NCBI GenBank assembly: GCA_027489035.1
Contig: JAIYAN010000021.1
Span: 186,001 to 250,000 of the forward strand
Source: Chitinophagaceae bacterium
Lineage (GTDB): Bacteria > Bacteroidota > Bacteroidia > Chitinophagales > Chitinophagaceae
Direction of reading: 5' to 3'
Length of the DNA stretch: 64,000 nt
The translations under genes and the position numbers were made by a program. Below, one piece after another: positions 54,239 through 63,755 of the stretch. How positions within the stretch are numbered: the first letter of the stretch is position 1; each line of letters opens with the position of its first letter. The notes under the pieces were generated by a model. It saw only the letters and a program-made list of their open reading frames with translations. It had not been told where the DNA came from and did no database searches.

Positions 54239-55369
54239 TTAAACCGTACGCTCTTGAGCCCTTAACCAACGTTCTGGAATGTCATTCATACTTGCACTTA
54301 AATAGTCTTTGTAACTACATGCTAAAAAGTTTTTATCCGGCATTTGCATCCACCAACGATTTGTTTTTTTACTCTGCATAAACAAGGTATCCAACTCCGA
54401 AAAATAAGTATGAAACAAATTGAAATTGCCATTATCATTTAATGCAGCCTCGTACCTAATTGAATTAAGGCCATCTAAATAATACCAAAGCATTTGTGCT
54501 ATTTGTTTTGCTGTCAGATCATGTAAATCATTTTCCGGATTATAACCATAAATGCCAAAGCTTGATAAATTGCTACTCATTCCTGCATATTGTGATAGTA
54601 CACATGCTTCTTCTCCATTTAATCCGTTGGTAGTTAATACATTTGATGGAGCTGCACTGTTTTTAATTGCGGCGATATCAAAGCTCAATAAATTGGTTTG
54701 ACGAATTACAGGCTCCATTTGCTCGATATCGGACTTCACAACCCCTACACGATAACAATCAAACCTAAGTTTATCCATTGTTTCCAATAATCTAGGATGT
54801 ACAAAATAACTTTGAAATCCGATGTGATTGTAATGAGAAATATAATTGGGCTCGCTAGTTAGCATATCCAATAAGAAATTCTCTTGCCTAAAAAAACTAT
54901 CCCCTCTTAAATCAATCGTAGCGTCAATACAAGTTGCCACAATGTTTTTCTTTGTTGATTTATACGCATAATATTGCGCTAAAGTAATGTCGTGAGACCC
55001 TCCTAAAATAATTACTTTCTTTCCAATACTAAATAACTCTGCTATTACGGTTTGCAAAGCAGCATAACTATCATTAATAAGTGCTCCTTGTTTTACATTG
55101 CCAATATCTGCAATTAAAATATCTGAATGCCAATGATGAAGTGCATAAAATTGTTTTCTGATTTGATTGGGCGCATTACTTTCGGGTGCATTTAAATCTG
55201 TTCCGCGCATTTCTCCAATTCCAACCATTACAATATCAACATCTGTCAAATCCGGAAATTCGTTTTCGTAAAAACGAATATGTTTGGCAAATTGTCCATC
55301 TGTAAATGTTTCATCATTCATTAATTCTTTCACAGAAACGGGTGATAAAAAATCCTGTAAATCTTCCAT
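54239..55369 (-). CDS. Arginase/formimidoylglutamase-fold protein with degenerate metal site
   Basis: A 376-residue protein of the ureohydrolase (arginase) fold. The first metal motif is kept (ILGGSHDITLAQ). The second, normally DAHxD, is CIDATIDLRG with His replaced by Thr. The third, normally SFDxDxxDP, is LSFDIAAIKNSAAP with the second Asp replaced by Ala. Four of six ligands of the binuclear manganese site therefore remain. An N-terminal extension of about 60 residues precedes the fold. I recall that Bacteroidota members annotated as formimidoylglutamase share these changes, so this looks like a lineage-specific divergent family and not a recent defect. Activity is uncertain. Confidence 0.82.
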   Translation of the reverse strand: MEDLQDFLSPVSVKELMNDETFTDGQFAKHIRFYENEFPDLTDVDIVMVGIGEMRGTDLNAPESNAPNQIRKQFYALHHWHSDILIADIGNVKQGALINDSYAALQTVIAELFSIGKKVIILGGSHDITLAQYYAYKSTKKNIVATCIDATIDLRGDSFFRQENFLLDMLTSEPNYISHYNHIGFQSYFVHPRLLETMDKLRFDCYRVGVVKSDIEQMEPVIRQTNLLSFDIAAIKNSAAPSNVLTTNGLNGEEACVLSQYAGMSSNLSSFGIYGYNPENDLHDLTAKQIAQMLWYYLDGLNSIRYEAALNDNGNFNLFHTYFSELDTLFMQSKKTNRWWMQMPDKNFLACSYKDYLSASMNDIPERWLRAQERTV

Positions 55370-55539
55370 AATTTTTTATTATTGATGTAGCTTTTTTAAG
55401 ATTTGCAAATTGGATAACCTAATCATTAATTCAAATAATGATAAGTTGGCTATTTCGTTTCTACAAACCTAATTCATTCAAAGGAAAGGTTAATCGATAT
55501 AGATTATTTTTTTCTACGTTTTCTGTTATTTGTATTTAG

Positions 55540-55547
55540 TAACTTTG
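55540..55547 (+). promoter_or_regulatory. Bacteroidota -7 element of korA
   Basis: TAACTTTG matches TAnnTTTG at every fixed base and lies 22 bp before the korA ATG. A start of transcription about seven bases downstream would leave a leader of roughly 15 bases. The -33 TTTG element is not clear. Confidence 0.5.
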
Positions 55548-55569
55548 ACCATTATTCAATGATAGTCAA

Positions 55570-57420
55570 ATGATAGAAAATCAAGAAATACTTCAAGAAG
55601 TAGTTATAAAATTTGCTGGGGATAGTGGAGATGGGATGCAATTAACGGGTACCCAATTTACCAACAACAGTGCCCTTTTGGGTTTGGACCTAGCCACCTT
55701 TCCAGATTTCCCTGCTGAAATTCGTGCTCCGATAGGTACATTACCAGGTGTAAGTGGATTCCAACTTCGATTTAGCTCTGATAGAATATATACGCCAGGC
55801 GATTTTTGCGATGTTTTGGTGGCAATGAACGCTGCCGCTTTAAAGGTAAATTTGGCTTCTTTAAAAAAAGGCGGAAAAATTATAGTAAATGTTGATGGTT
55901 TTGATTCAAAAAACTTACGCTTAGCCAATTACCCCGATGGTGAAAATCCTATTGAAAACAACAGTTTGGAAAATTATGAAGTTATTAAGATAGATGTAAC
56001 CAAGCTTACCCGTGAAGCGTTGAAAGATTTCACAATGGGTACCAAAGAAAAAGACAGGGCAAAAAACATGTTTGTACTTGGCTTTTTATATTGGATGTAC
56101 AACCGTAGCATGGAAAATACCATTACATTTCTAAAAGATAAATTTTCAAAAAAAGTTGATATCCTTGACAGCAATATAAAAGCACTTCAAGCGGGTTATA
56201 ATTATGCGGATACTACTGAAACATTTACGGAAAGATATGCTGTAGCTAAGGCGAAGATGGATTCCGGTAATTACCGATCTATTATGGGAAACCAGGCATT
56301 GTCTTTTGGATTAATCGCTGCAGCACAAAAAAGCGGATTAAATCTTTTTCTAGGAAGCTATCCAATAACGCCAGCATCAGATATTTTACATGAGCTGAGT
56401 AGACATAAAAATTTTGGAATAAAAACATTTCAAGCTGAAGATGAAATCGCTGCAATAACTTCGGCTATCGGTGCCAGTTATGGTGGATGGATTGGCTTGA
56501 CAACTACATCTGGTCCGGGTATGGCCTTAAAGGCGGAAGCAATGGGACTTGCAGTGATGCTTGAAATTCCATTAATTATCTGCAATATTCAAAGAGGTGG
56601 ACCGAGCACAGGATTGCCAACAAAAACAGAACAAAGTGATTTAATGCAGGCCTATTATGGAAGAAATGGCGAATGTCCAATGCCTATTGTGGCTGCAGCA
56701 ACACCAAGCGATTGTTTTGATGCTGCATTTGAAGCCGTAAGGATTTCAATTGAGCATATGACACCTGTGATTTTATTAAGTGATGGATATATTGCTAATG
56801 GAGCCGAGCCTTGGAAATATCCTCAATCAGCAGATTTAAAAGATATTAAAGTAGCGTTTAAAACAGAACTAGAAGAAGGCGAAACCAAACTTTCTCCTTA
56901 TGCACGAAATGAAAAACTCGCTCGTCCTTGGGTAATTCCAGGTACACCAAATTTAGAACATCGAATTGGAGGATTAGAAAAACAAAACATCACTGGAAAC
57001 ATCAGTTACGATGCAGAAAATCACCAATTGATGGTTAAACTCAGACAAGAAAAAGTAGATTTAATTGCTCAGCATATTCCAGATCAAAAATTAGATAGTG
57101 GGGCTGAAAAAGGAAAAGTGCTTGTAATTGGTTGGGGAAGTACATTTGGCGCAATAAAAAGTGCTTGTATCGAGTTACAATCAAAGGGCGTTTCTGTATC
57201 ACATGCACATCTACGCTATATTCGTCCTTTTCCTAAAAACTTGGGGGATATTATCAAAAACTTTGATCACATTTTAATTCCTGAAATTAATAATGGTCAA
57301 TTGATAAAAATTATTAGAGATACGTACATGGTAGATGCAAAAGGCTTTAATAAGATCATGGGTACTCCAATTTATAAAGCGGAGTTGATTGAAGCCATTG
57401 AACAGATTGTAAAAGGGTAA
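55570..57420 (+). CDS. korA: 2-oxoacid:ferredoxin oxidoreductase, fused gamma-alpha subunit
   Basis: The 616-residue protein is the fused gamma-alpha subunit of the 2-oxoglutarate (or related) ferredoxin oxidoreductase, which links oxidative decarboxylation to ferredoxin. The gamma part comes first (IKFAGDSGDGMQLTGTQFTNN, PAEIRAPIGTLPGVSGFQL), followed by the alpha part from about residue 205 (SFGLIAAAQKSGLNLFLGSYPITPASDILHEL in pieces, FQAEDEIAAI, TTSGPGMALKAEA, RGGPSTGLPTKTEQSDLMQA). The beta subunit, which binds thiamine diphosphate, is normally encoded next door but is absent: a terminator and a minus-strand gene follow. The family substrate preference cannot be settled from sequence alone. 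Confidence 0.92.
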   Translation: MIENQEILQEVVIKFAGDSGDGMQLTGTQFTNNSALLGLDLATFPDFPAEIRAPIGTLPGVSGFQLRFSSDRIYTPGDFCDVLVAMNAAALKVNLASLKKGGKIIVNVDGFDSKNLRLANYPDGENPIENNSLENYEVIKIDVTKLTREALKDFTMGTKEKDRAKNMFVLGFLYWMYNRSMENTITFLKDKFSKKVDILDSNIKALQAGYNYADTTETFTERYAVAKAKMDSGNYRSIMGNQALSFGLIAAAQKSGLNLFLGSYPITPASDILHELSRHKNFGIKTFQAEDEIAAITSAIGASYGGWIGLTTTSGPGMALKAEAMGLAVMLEIPLIICNIQRGGPSTGLPTKTEQSDLMQAYYGRNGECPMPIVAAATPSDCFDAAFEAVRISIEHMTPVILLSDGYIANGAEPWKYPQSADLKDIKVAFKTELEEGETKLSPYARNEKLARPWVIPGTPNLEHRIGGLEKQNITGNISYDAENHQLMVKLRQEKVDLIAQHIPDQKLDSGAEKGKVLVIGWGSTFGAIKSACIELQSKGVSVSHAHLRYIRPFPKNLGDIIKNFDHILIPEINNGQLIKIIRDTYMVDAKGFNKIMGTPIYKAELIEAIEQIVKG

Positions 57421-57465
57421 TTTATTGCGTAATAGTTTATTCAATAATTGTTCTAATGAACACAT

Positions 57466-57499
57466 AAAAAAACAGCATTTACTTATAAATGCTGTTTTT
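57466..57499. terminator. Bidirectional terminator after korA
   Basis: AAAAACAGCATTT (57468-57480) and AAATGCTGTTTTT (57487-57499) form a perfect 13-bp stem with a 6-nt loop, with A and T runs on both sides. It serves korA and the convergent barrel gene. Confidence 0.9.
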
Positions 57500-57540
57500 A
57501 ATAAATTGAAGATATAATAAACTTAAAAATTTAATACTTC

Positions 57541-58473
57541 TTATCTCATTCTGCTTCTAAGACTAACACTTAATTTAAGATTAAAGCTAAAATAAGCATC
57601 GTTATTTAATGGACTTCCTCTCTTACCACCTGGGGCAGTTTTTTGACCGTTGGTTTCACGATTATTTAAATACAATGCATTTTCTAATCTTGTACCTGTA
57701 AATCCATTCAATGCATAAACGGTTGGGTCTATATAATTTGTACTTACATCATCCAGATAATCCGTAGTAAGCATACGATAAACAAATTCACCACGCAAGT
57801 TTACCAATGGTGATAATTCATATTTCATACCAACACCGAAAGGGTAATTTATTTGTGTAAGTTTATACACTGGGCGATCTGGGTATTCTTTTAATCCTTG
57901 TCCTTCTGTAGATAGGGGTTGTAAATCAATTAATCTATTTCCTTCTTTCAACTGCGGATTAAATGAGAAAGAACCAATCCCTCCAAGTAAATATGGAGAA
58001 TATCTTGGTGCTTCTTGATCACGTGCTTCCCAATCTATAAAAAGCATCATAGGATGAACTTCAAGCATTGCAGAGTACTCTCTAATGCTGCTTTGGAAAT
58101 TAAGATTTCTATTGTAACGAAATCTAGCTATGTCTGTACTAGATACTGTTGATAGTACATTGTCATCTGCAGAAACTTTACCATTGCAGAATTCTAATCT
58201 TAATCCTAAAGCATTTTTGTATGAAATGTTTGCAAATATCCCGCCAGAAAGATAGCTTTTTCCACTATTTAAATCTTTAATAAACCCTTTTCCAATACCA
58301 GCTTTTCCACCTAAATCAGTTAAGCAATTCATGGCACCAATACTTGCACCTACCTCAACCAAAACATCTTGATCGTAATAATCATCATTATAAAAATAGT
58401 ATTGCGCTGATGCATTTTTACTTAAAAAAGTAAGTGCCAACATTGATATAATAAGAAAAAATGACCTTTTCAT
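57541..58473 (-). CDS. Outer-membrane beta-barrel protein (DUF6089-like)
   Basis: A 310-residue exported protein with a signal peptide (MKRSFFLIISMLALTFLSKNASAQ). The mature part is rich in alternating aromatic/polar strands ending in an aromatic-free basic tail (SVSLRSRMR). Segments such as EVGASIGAMNCLTDLGG, GIFANISYKNALGLRLEF, YSPYLLGGIGSFSFNP, YPFGVGMKYELSPLVNLRGEFVYR and FSFNLKLSVSLR fit an 8-12 stranded barrel. The build resembles DUF6089/PorG-like proteins, some of which take part in type IX secretion. That assignment is tentative. It is monocistronic. Confidence 0.75.
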   Translation of the reverse strand: MKRSFFLIISMLALTFLSKNASAQYYFYNDDYYDQDVLVEVGASIGAMNCLTDLGGKAGIGKGFIKDLNSGKSYLSGGIFANISYKNALGLRLEFCNGKVSADDNVLSTVSSTDIARFRYNRNLNFQSSIREYSAMLEVHPMMLFIDWEARDQEAPRYSPYLLGGIGSFSFNPQLKEGNRLIDLQPLSTEGQGLKEYPDRPVYKLTQINYPFGVGMKYELSPLVNLRGEFVYRMLTTDYLDDVSTNYIDPTVYALNGFTGTRLENALYLNNRETNGQKTAPGGKRGSPLNNDAYFSFNLKLSVSLRSRMR

Positions 58474-58543
58474 TTGGATCCTTTTATTTGGGTTGAATTT
58501 TTGATTCTAATTGCATACAAATTAAACGAATTTTATTCAAATT

Positions 58544-59191
58544 TTAAACATCAATTTTAAGTTTCTTAAAAAAATTACAAGCACTTGAAATTTCACACTG
58601 GTTGCACTTTGGATTTCGTGCGGTGCAAATGTATCGTCCATGTAGAATAAGCCAGTGATGTGCAATGTGAATTTTAGATTTGGGAATATGTTTTATAAGT
58701 TGTTTTTCTGCAGAAAGCGGCGTTTTTGCATTTGAGGTTAACCCAATGCGCGCACTCACCCTAAACACATGTGTATCAACCGCCATATTGGGTTGATGGT
58801 CAATTACCGAAGTTATTACATTAGCCGTTTTCCTGCCTACCCCTGGTAATTTAATTAAATCCTCAACAGTCATTGGGACAACTCCATTAAAATCCTGCAT
58901 AACCATTTGCGCCATTCCAATTAAGTGTTTTGCTTTATTATTGGGATAAGAAATACTTCTTATAAGGTCAAAAACAGTATCAAAGTCGGCATGGCTTAAC
59001 TCTTTTAAATCTGGAAATCTTCTAAAAAGTGAAGGTGTAACCAAGTTTATACGTTTATCCGTGCATTGTGCCGATAAAATAACTGCAACCAGCAATTGAT
59101 AGGTATTTTCAAAATTCAACTCCGTTTCTGCAACTGGCATTTGCTTTTCAAAATATTCCAACACAAATTGATAACGCTCATTTTTTTTCAT
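58544..59191 (-). CDS. nth: Endonuclease III
   Basis: Nth is the base-excision repair glycosylase/AP lyase for oxidised pyrimidines. The 215-residue protein has the helix-hairpin-helix LPGVGRKTANVI (with the catalytic Lys), the catalytic Asp in MAVDTHVFRVSARIG, and the C-terminal [4Fe-4S] ligands CTARNPKCNQCEISSACNFF in C-x6-C-x2-C-x5-C spacing. A terminator-like hairpin and T-run stand directly before the start codon, so upstream transcription should stop there unless it is antiterminated. Confidence 0.96.
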   Translation of the reverse strand: MKKNERYQFVLEYFEKQMPVAETELNFENTYQLLVAVILSAQCTDKRINLVTPSLFRRFPDLKELSHADFDTVFDLIRSISYPNNKAKHLIGMAQMVMQDFNGVVPMTVEDLIKLPGVGRKTANVITSVIDHQPNMAVDTHVFRVSARIGLTSNAKTPLSAEKQLIKHIPKSKIHIAHHWLILHGRYICTARNPKCNQCEISSACNFFKKLKIDV

Positions 59192-59219
59192 AAAAAAAAA
59201 CTGCTTTTTTTGAAAGCAG
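59192..59219 (-). terminator. Terminator abutting the nth start codon
   Basis: On the minus strand CTGCTTTC...AAAGCAG (59213-59219 with 59201-59207) forms a 7-bp stem with a short loop, followed by nine T residues (59192-59200). The last T lies directly next to the nth ATG at 59191. It would end the transcript of the small upstream gene or act as an attenuator for nth. Confidence 0.65.
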
Positions 59220-59245
59220 GTGTAAAAATAATATTAAACTATGGT

Positions 59246-59485
59246 TTATAGTGCGGGCGAAATCTCTTCTACAGATTTCTCAGCGTATTTTAAAATATTA
59301 TTGACTGATGTTGCACTAGGCGAGAAATTAATGGATTCCAATTCATTTTTAGATTGTGTTAGCAATTCTAATTTTTCCATTAAACTCCAATCTTGTTGAA
59401 GTGCTAACTCAATAGCTTCTGTTTGAAGCTTTGTCGTTTCGCCGTATAAATACAACAAAAGATCTTCTGAAGTAATATTATGCAT
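59246..59485 (-). CDS. Small conserved-looking protein of unknown function
   Basis: A protein of 79 residues beginning MHNITSEDLLLYLYGETTKLQ. It is all-helical and acidic: ITSEDLLLYLYGE, then AIELALQQDWSLMEKLELLTQ, and a Ser-rich segment with NNILKYAEKSVEEISPAL at the end. The N-terminal ITSEDLLLYLYGET is like small proteins of other Bacteroidota that resemble the N-terminal parts of anti-sigma factors, but I cannot name a family. The start at the ATG 59485 is preferred over the TTG two codons upstream. It lies between nth and the FtsB-like gene. Confidence 0.6.
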   Translation of the reverse strand: MHNITSEDLLLYLYGETTKLQTEAIELALQQDWSLMEKLELLTQSKNELESINFSPSATSVNNILKYAEKSVEEISPAL

Positions 59486-59586
59486 AAGCAATTTTGTGAC
59501 TTTTTGTTAATTAAATATCTTATCCAACATTCTAAACGAGCTTATTTATTAATTATTGTGTTAGAATAAAAGTATTTTTTCTTTTT

Positions 59587-59883
59587 TTATGGGGTTTTTA
59601 CTACAAAAATATCCTCATTGTCTTTTTTCATCAGATATTTTTCACGGGCATACTTCTCAACTGATTCAGCGCTCGTTTTCAACATACTTAATTCTGCTCT
59701 TGTTTCAGTGATTAAAGCAGCCATTTCTTTTTCTGATTTTTGCAACGCCTCCAATTTGATTTGTCTTTCTCTAATTAATCCCCAATCTTTTGAATCAAAA
59801 AATGCCATCCAAACCCCAAATAAAGTAATGGTAACAAAATATTTGTTCTTTAAAATGTTCAATACCCAATTTTGTTCCTTCAT
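59587..59883 (-). CDS. FtsB/DivIC-like septum formation initiator
   Basis: A 98-residue bitopic protein of the FtsB/DivIC family. It has a short cytoplasmic N-terminus, one membrane segment (YFVTITLFGVWMAFFDSKDW, about 15-34), a periplasmic coiled coil (LIRERQIKLEALQKSEKEM...), and the conserved KYAREKYLMKKDNEDIF end. FtsB works with FtsL and FtsQ, whose genes are in the dcw cluster of this window. It lies 110 bp after eno on the same strand, the same eno-ftsB linkage that is found in proteobacteria. Confidence 0.9.
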   Translation of the reverse strand: MKEQNWVLNILKNKYFVTITLFGVWMAFFDSKDWGLIRERQIKLEALQKSEKEMAALITETRAELSMLKTSAESVEKYAREKYLMKKDNEDIFVVKTP

Positions 59884-59993
59884 TATTAAATATTTATTTT
59901 TTCGATTTTTGAAATAACATTAACTCGTCAAACGAATGTTTTCTTTTCTGAAAATCCCTCACGTAATTTAATAATTTTTTCAATTGGAGGAAT

Positions 59994-61298
<1,305 letters not shown>

Positions 61299-61328
61299 TT
61301 ATGAATAATAGATTGATTTTTTTAAAAA

Positions 61329-62234
61329 TTACAACGTTAGGGATTTGAAAACAGATTCTAAATTATTGCTTTCGCTGTTTAATGAAACAATGTTCAAATT
61401 ATTGCTTAAACAAAGTTCCATGATTTGTTTTCTTATCGACTCTGCATTACTTGTTTCAAAATTAAATTTATTTTGACTTATTTCCTTCACGCTAATACAA
61501 TCTTTAAACCCTGAAAATAAATTTGATGCGATTTTTTCCTTAAACTCAACCGAAACCATTTGATTGTCATTGGTTTTATTTTTCAAATTAATCAATTGAT
61601 CATCGGCAACAATTTGTCCTTTATTTATTATAATTACTCTTTCACAAATGGCTTCAACATCCTGCATTATATGAGAAGAAAAAATTACTGTTTTATTTTC
61701 AGCCAATCTTTTTATGATGTCTCTAATTTCGATAATTTGATTGGGATCTAAGCCTGATGTAGGTTCATCTAAAATCAATACATCTGGATTATGCACCAAA
61801 GAAGCGGCTATCCCAACACGCTGCTTATACCCTTTACTTAATTGTCCTATTTTTTTATGTGCTTCTTTTGTTAATCCCACCAATTCAACTACATCATTTA
61901 CACTAGATTGCAAATTGTCTATATTATAAACGCTTCCTACAAAAGACAAATACTCTTTCACATACATATCCAAATACAATGCATTCGACTCTGGCAAATA
62001 ACCTATTTTTCTTTGCGTTTCTGTTGGTTGATTTTGCACTGAAATGCCACAAACCTCAATTGAACCTTTGTCTGGCTTTAAATAACCAGTTATCATTTTC
62101 ATAGTAGTGGATTTTCCTGCCCCATTGGGTCCCAAAAATCCAACAATTTCATTTTTGCCAATATTAAATGAAATATCGTTCACCGCTTTTTGTGCTCCAA
62201 AATTTTTCGAAAGATGGGTAACTGATATTGACAA
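61329..62234 (-). CDS. gldA: GldA-like ABC transporter ATP-binding protein
   Basis: A 301-residue ABC ATPase of the GldA type, which with GldF and GldG is needed for gliding motility in Flavobacterium. Walker A is GPNGAGKSTT, followed by MKMITGYLKPDKGSI; the signature is LSKGYKQRVGIAASL, Walker B VLILDEPTSGLDPNQI and the switch IFSSHIMQDVEAIC. GYLPESNALYLDMYV is typical of GldA. No gldF or gldG is nearby. The start codon is TTG at 62234, followed directly by the conserved SISVTHLSKNFG; no ATG is available upstream. Confidence 0.85.
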   Translation of the reverse strand: MSISVTHLSKNFGAQKAVNDISFNIGKNEIVGFLGPNGAGKSTTMKMITGYLKPDKGSIEVCGISVQNQPTETQRKIGYLPESNALYLDMYVKEYLSFVGSVYNIDNLQSSVNDVVELVGLTKEAHKKIGQLSKGYKQRVGIAASLVHNPDVLILDEPTSGLDPNQIIEIRDIIKRLAENKTVIFSSHIMQDVEAICERVIIINKGQIVADDQLINLKNKTNDNQMVSVEFKEKIASNLFSGFKDCISVKEISQNKFNFETSNAESIRKQIMELCLSNNLNIVSLNSESNNLESVFKSLTL

Positions 62235-62288
62235 TGGTTAATTTTTATCTAATTAAGTTTAATTTATATTGCGCGCTTTCCTATTCAC

Positions 62289-63683
62289 TTATTTATTTCC
62301 AGCATCTGGCTTTGACCCCTGTCCTTGTTGATTTCTTGGTCCATTATTATTTGGCCTATTTCCTTGATTTCCTTTGTTGTTTGGATTTCCTGTGTTTTGA
62401 GGACCTCTATTTTGACCAGAATTTTGTTGAGGGCCTCTTTGTGGTCCTCTATTGGGTTGATTTGGTCTTGCTTGATTCTGTTGCCCTTTAGGATTTCCTT
62501 GATTTGGATTGCCTTGGTTTTGTGGACCACGATTTTGAGAACCTGATTGTTGCTGACTACGCTCTTTATCTCTGCGTTTTCTTGTTGTTTTTTCCAAACT
62601 CTTCAAACTAATTTGTCCAACTAAATCCGCATATTCTGGTTCAACTTCTTTTGGTTTTGAAGTAATTACTTCAGCCGTTTCCAATTCTTCGGGACGAATC
62701 CCTTGCTTATTTTGCGCTTTAATTCGTTTTACAGTTTCAATGGTTAATGGGTAATGTTTGTTGCTGTCAGACATTGTATACCACATCAAGTTTTTGAAGA
62801 TATCTTTTTTAATAAGAAATGCACGTCCTTTTGCCAATTCAAGCATATCTGCATCATTTGGGAAAAACTGCAACGCATCCATGTACGTATCTAATTCAAA
62901 ATTCAAACAACATTTTAAACGGCCGCATTGTCCACTTAGTTTGGTTTGATTGATACTTAAATTTTGGTAACGAGCGGCATTTGTGTTCACACTTTTAAAA
63001 TCAGTTAGCCAAGTGCTACAACATAATTCTCTTCCACAACTTCCAATACCACCCACTTTACCTGCTTCTTGTCTTGCCCCAATTTGCCTCATTTCTACTT
63101 TCACTTTAAACTCAGCAGCATAAAGTTTTATTAGTTCTCTAAAATCCACACGATCATCCGCTATATAAAAGAAAGTCGCTTTTTTAGCATCGGCTTGTAT
63201 TTCAACCTCAGCCATTTTCAATTCCAATCTTAAATATCGTGCAATTGCTCTGCTTCTGATAAGCATATTCGCCTCTTTCGCCTTTGTTTCAACCATTTTT
63301 TGAATGTCCTGCTCTGTAGCTCTTCTTAATACTTTTTTTATTTCAGGACTTTTTTCGTCAATGTTATTTTTCTTCAATTGCAAACGAACCAATTCTCCAG
63401 TAAGATTTACCATCCCTACATCAAAACCATTAACGCCTTCAACAGCTACCATTTCACCTTTTCCGTAATAATGTAAGGTTGTATTTTTAAAATAATCTTT
63501 TCTGCTGCCATTGTTAAAACTAATCTCTACCACTCTGCAATTGCTTTCAGGATCACTAAAAGGCAAATTGGCAAGCCAATCATGTACATTCATTCGATTA
63601 CAACCACCACTTGAGCAATTGCCATGACTTTGACAACCACTTGGTGCTCCATCTTTGCTTGTTCCGCAACTTCCACAACCCAT
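62289..63683 (-). CDS. ricT: RicT/PSP1-domain protein with Cys-rich head and N/G/P/Q-rich tail
   Basis: A 464-residue protein with a PSP1 domain like YaaT/RicT of Bacillus. RicT, in a complex with RicA and RicF, binds [4Fe-4S] clusters and affects RNA processing. The N-terminus has a cysteine cluster (C3, C6, C17, C23, C28). The PSP1 core spans about residues 50-300 and carries the family motifs IGSCGRELCCSTWL and SGQCGRLKCCLNFE. The last 80 residues or so are a low-complexity tail made of NRGPQNQGNPN-like repeats, probably disordered and possibly RNA-binding. The holB gene lies immediately upstream, as in other Bacteroidota. Confidence 0.9.
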   Translation of the reverse strand: MGCGSCGTSKDGAPSGCQSHGNCSSGGCNRMNVHDWLANLPFSDPESNCRVVEISFNNGSRKDYFKNTTLHYYGKGEMVAVEGVNGFDVGMVNLTGELVRLQLKKNNIDEKSPEIKKVLRRATEQDIQKMVETKAKEANMLIRSRAIARYLRLELKMAEVEIQADAKKATFFYIADDRVDFRELIKLYAAEFKVKVEMRQIGARQEAGKVGGIGSCGRELCCSTWLTDFKSVNTNAARYQNLSINQTKLSGQCGRLKCCLNFELDTYMDALQFFPNDADMLELAKGRAFLIKKDIFKNLMWYTMSDSNKHYPLTIETVKRIKAQNKQGIRPEELETAEVITSKPKEVEPEYADLVGQISLKSLEKTTRKRRDKERSQQQSGSQNRGPQNQGNPNQGNPKGQQNQARPNQPNRGPQRGPQQNSGQNRGPQNTGNPNNKGNQGNRPNNNGPRNQQGQGSKPDAGNK

Positions 63684-63755
63684 ATATGTATAATTTTACA
63701 ATTATTAAATTTTGTACCTACGCTTAAAATACTGCAAATCGAAAATAATTTGCAA

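Noticed and set aside
55593..55928. Minus-strand open frame inside korA, and similar long antisense frames inside ftsZ, nrdJ and eno
   Set aside because: They lie opposite strongly conserved genes, show no domain or signal and are shadows of codon bias.
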